A model generated the notes under the pieces. That model did not search any database and was not told where the DNA came from. It worked only from the letters and a program-made list of their open reading frames with translations. DNA of 15,834 nucleotides from CAJBIL01 sp049295655 (GTDB lineage: Bacteria > Pseudomonadota > Gammaproteobacteria > Burkholderiales > Rhodocyclaceae). Both the position numbers and the translations under genes were made by a program. The DNA lies in contig JBAQRB010000271.1 in assembly GCA_049295655.1 (NCBI GenBank), forward strand, positions 1 to 15,834, written 5' to 3'. Shown here one piece after another: positions 15,396 to 15,834 of the stretch (its first letter is position 1; each line of letters opens with the position of its first letter).

Positions 15396-15770
15396 TCACT
15401 CCCAGTCCAGCGCGCCCTTGGCCCATGCATATACGTAGCCAACAACGAGAATCCCGATAAACACAAACATCTCAACGAAACCGAACAGCCGCATGGCTTC
15501 GGTACTGACAATTTCCTTGAAAATCGAGGCCCACGGAAACAGGAACGCGATTTCCAGGTCGAACAGGATAAAGAGAATCGCAATCAGGTAATAGCGCACA
15601 TCGAACTTCATGCGCGCATCTTCGAAAGGTTCGAAACCGCATTCGAAGGGCGAGAGTTTTTCGCTGTCGGGACGGTTTGGCGCAATCAGCCAGCCCATCA
15701 GCATCGGCGCACAACCAAACGCGACGCCAACCAGAATGAAAAGCAGAACGGGAAAGTAATTTTCCAACAT
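15396..15770 (-). CDS. nuoA: NADH-quinone oxidoreductase subunit A
   Basis: A 124-residue membrane protein with three helices that clamps the quinone-site region of complex I. The conserved loop SPFECGFEPFEDARMKFDVR (containing Cys44, which in homologues is exposed in the resting state) and the following YYLIAILFILFDLEIAFLFP helix with Asp71 and Glu73 identify it. The start is the ATG at 15768-15770 (MLENYFPVLLF), which gives the family N-terminus. The frame also holds a GTG at 15789-15791 that would add seven residues. No clear Shine-Dalgarno precedes the ATG, but a 9-codon ORF ends one base before it, so coupled translation is possible. This is the first gene of the operon; the TGA is 3 nt before nuoB. 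Confidence 0.97.
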   Translation of the reverse strand: MLENYFPVLLFILVGVAFGCAPMLMGWLIAPNRPDSEKLSPFECGFEPFEDARMKFDVRYYLIAILFILFDLEIAFLFPWASIFKEIVSTEAMRLFGFVEMFVFIGILVVGYVYAWAKGALDWE

Positions 15771-15771
15771 G

Positions 15772-15801
15772 TCAGGGCGATGCCGTGTCACTCGCTATCA
15801 T
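15772..15801 (-). CDS. Possible 9-codon leader ORF coupled to nuoA
   Basis: On the minus strand an ATG at 15799-15801 opens a 9-residue ORF (MIASDTASP) that ends with TGA at 15772-15774, leaving 1 nt before the nuoA ATG. AGGGGTGG (complement of 15809-15816) stands 7 nt upstream as a plausible ribosome-binding site, whereas nuoA itself has none. The arrangement fits a leader ORF that delivers ribosomes to nuoA by termination-reinitiation. The ORF is too short to judge by coding statistics and could be chance; there is no codon run suggesting attenuation. Confidence 0.35.
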   Translation of the reverse strand: MIASDTASP

Positions 15802-15834
15802 TGATCAACCACCCCTGAATGCATTGGATGGACC

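Noticed and set aside
15802..15834. Possible 3' end of a tRNA gene (GGTCCA on the minus strand near the right edge), since a tRNA-Leu often precedes nuoA in Betaproteobacteria.
   Set aside because: Too little sequence is present to form an acceptor or T-arm, and the bases do not match a typical tRNA-Leu end, so no RNA gene can be supported.
1..15834. A novel accessory system, mobile element, CRISPR array or defence island.
   Set aside because: The window is filled by yceH, a NUDIX gene and a complete, ordinary nuo operon. I saw no transposase, integrase, direct-repeat array or unexplained stretch longer than about 104 nt.

Overview
The window holds a complete 14-gene nuo operon for proton-pumping NADH:quinone oxidoreductase (respiratory complex I). 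All 14 genes lie on the minus strand and read right to left in the canonical order nuoA-B-C-D-E-F-G-H-I-J-K-L-M-N. nuoC and nuoD are separate genes, unlike the fused nuoCD of enteric bacteria. The NuoG N7-cluster ligands are mostly absent and the protein sequences look like those of Betaproteobacteria. I infer a GC-rich, respiring betaproteobacterium, perhaps of the Rhodocyclales; the genus is a guess from sequence feel, not a search.

Layout from the left edge. Bases 1-623 (plus strand) are the 3' part of a yceH/DUF480 (UPF0502) gene whose start lies outside the window. It ends tail-to-tail with a NUDIX hydrolase gene (607-1164, minus), and the two coding regions overlap by 17 bp. A rho-independent terminator facing the minus strand (about 1177-1205) sits between the NUDIX gene and nuoN and marks the end of the nuo transcription unit. 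From 1227 to 15770 the minus strand is almost entirely nuo coding sequence. Bases 15771-15834, upstream of nuoA, hold a possible 9-codon leader ORF that stops one base before the nuoA ATG. The operon promoter is not recognisable and probably lies beyond the right edge.

How the genes work together. NuoE, F and G form the NADH-oxidising module (FMN and Fe-S clusters N1a, N3, N1b, N4 and N5). NuoB, C, D and I form the connecting module that carries electrons through N6a, N6b and N2 to quinone. NuoH and NuoA/J/K link the quinone site to the antiporter-like pumps NuoL, M and N. The cluster ligands and key proton-channel charges I looked for are present, so the operon looks intact and functional.

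Junctions are tight. C/D, D/E and E/F overlap by 1 nt and G/H by 4 nt; the others are 2 to 18 nt apart. The clear exception is the 104-nt nuoJ-nuoK spacer, which has two perfect inverted repeats around an AT-rich stretch and is followed by a TTG-started nuoK.

I see no mobile element, CRISPR array, rRNA or tRNA gene, and no novel system. The points worth a second look are the nuoJ-K spacer, the possible nuoA leader ORF, the His/Asp-rich loop in NuoL, and the 3' neighbourhood (terminator, NUDIX, overlap with yceH).
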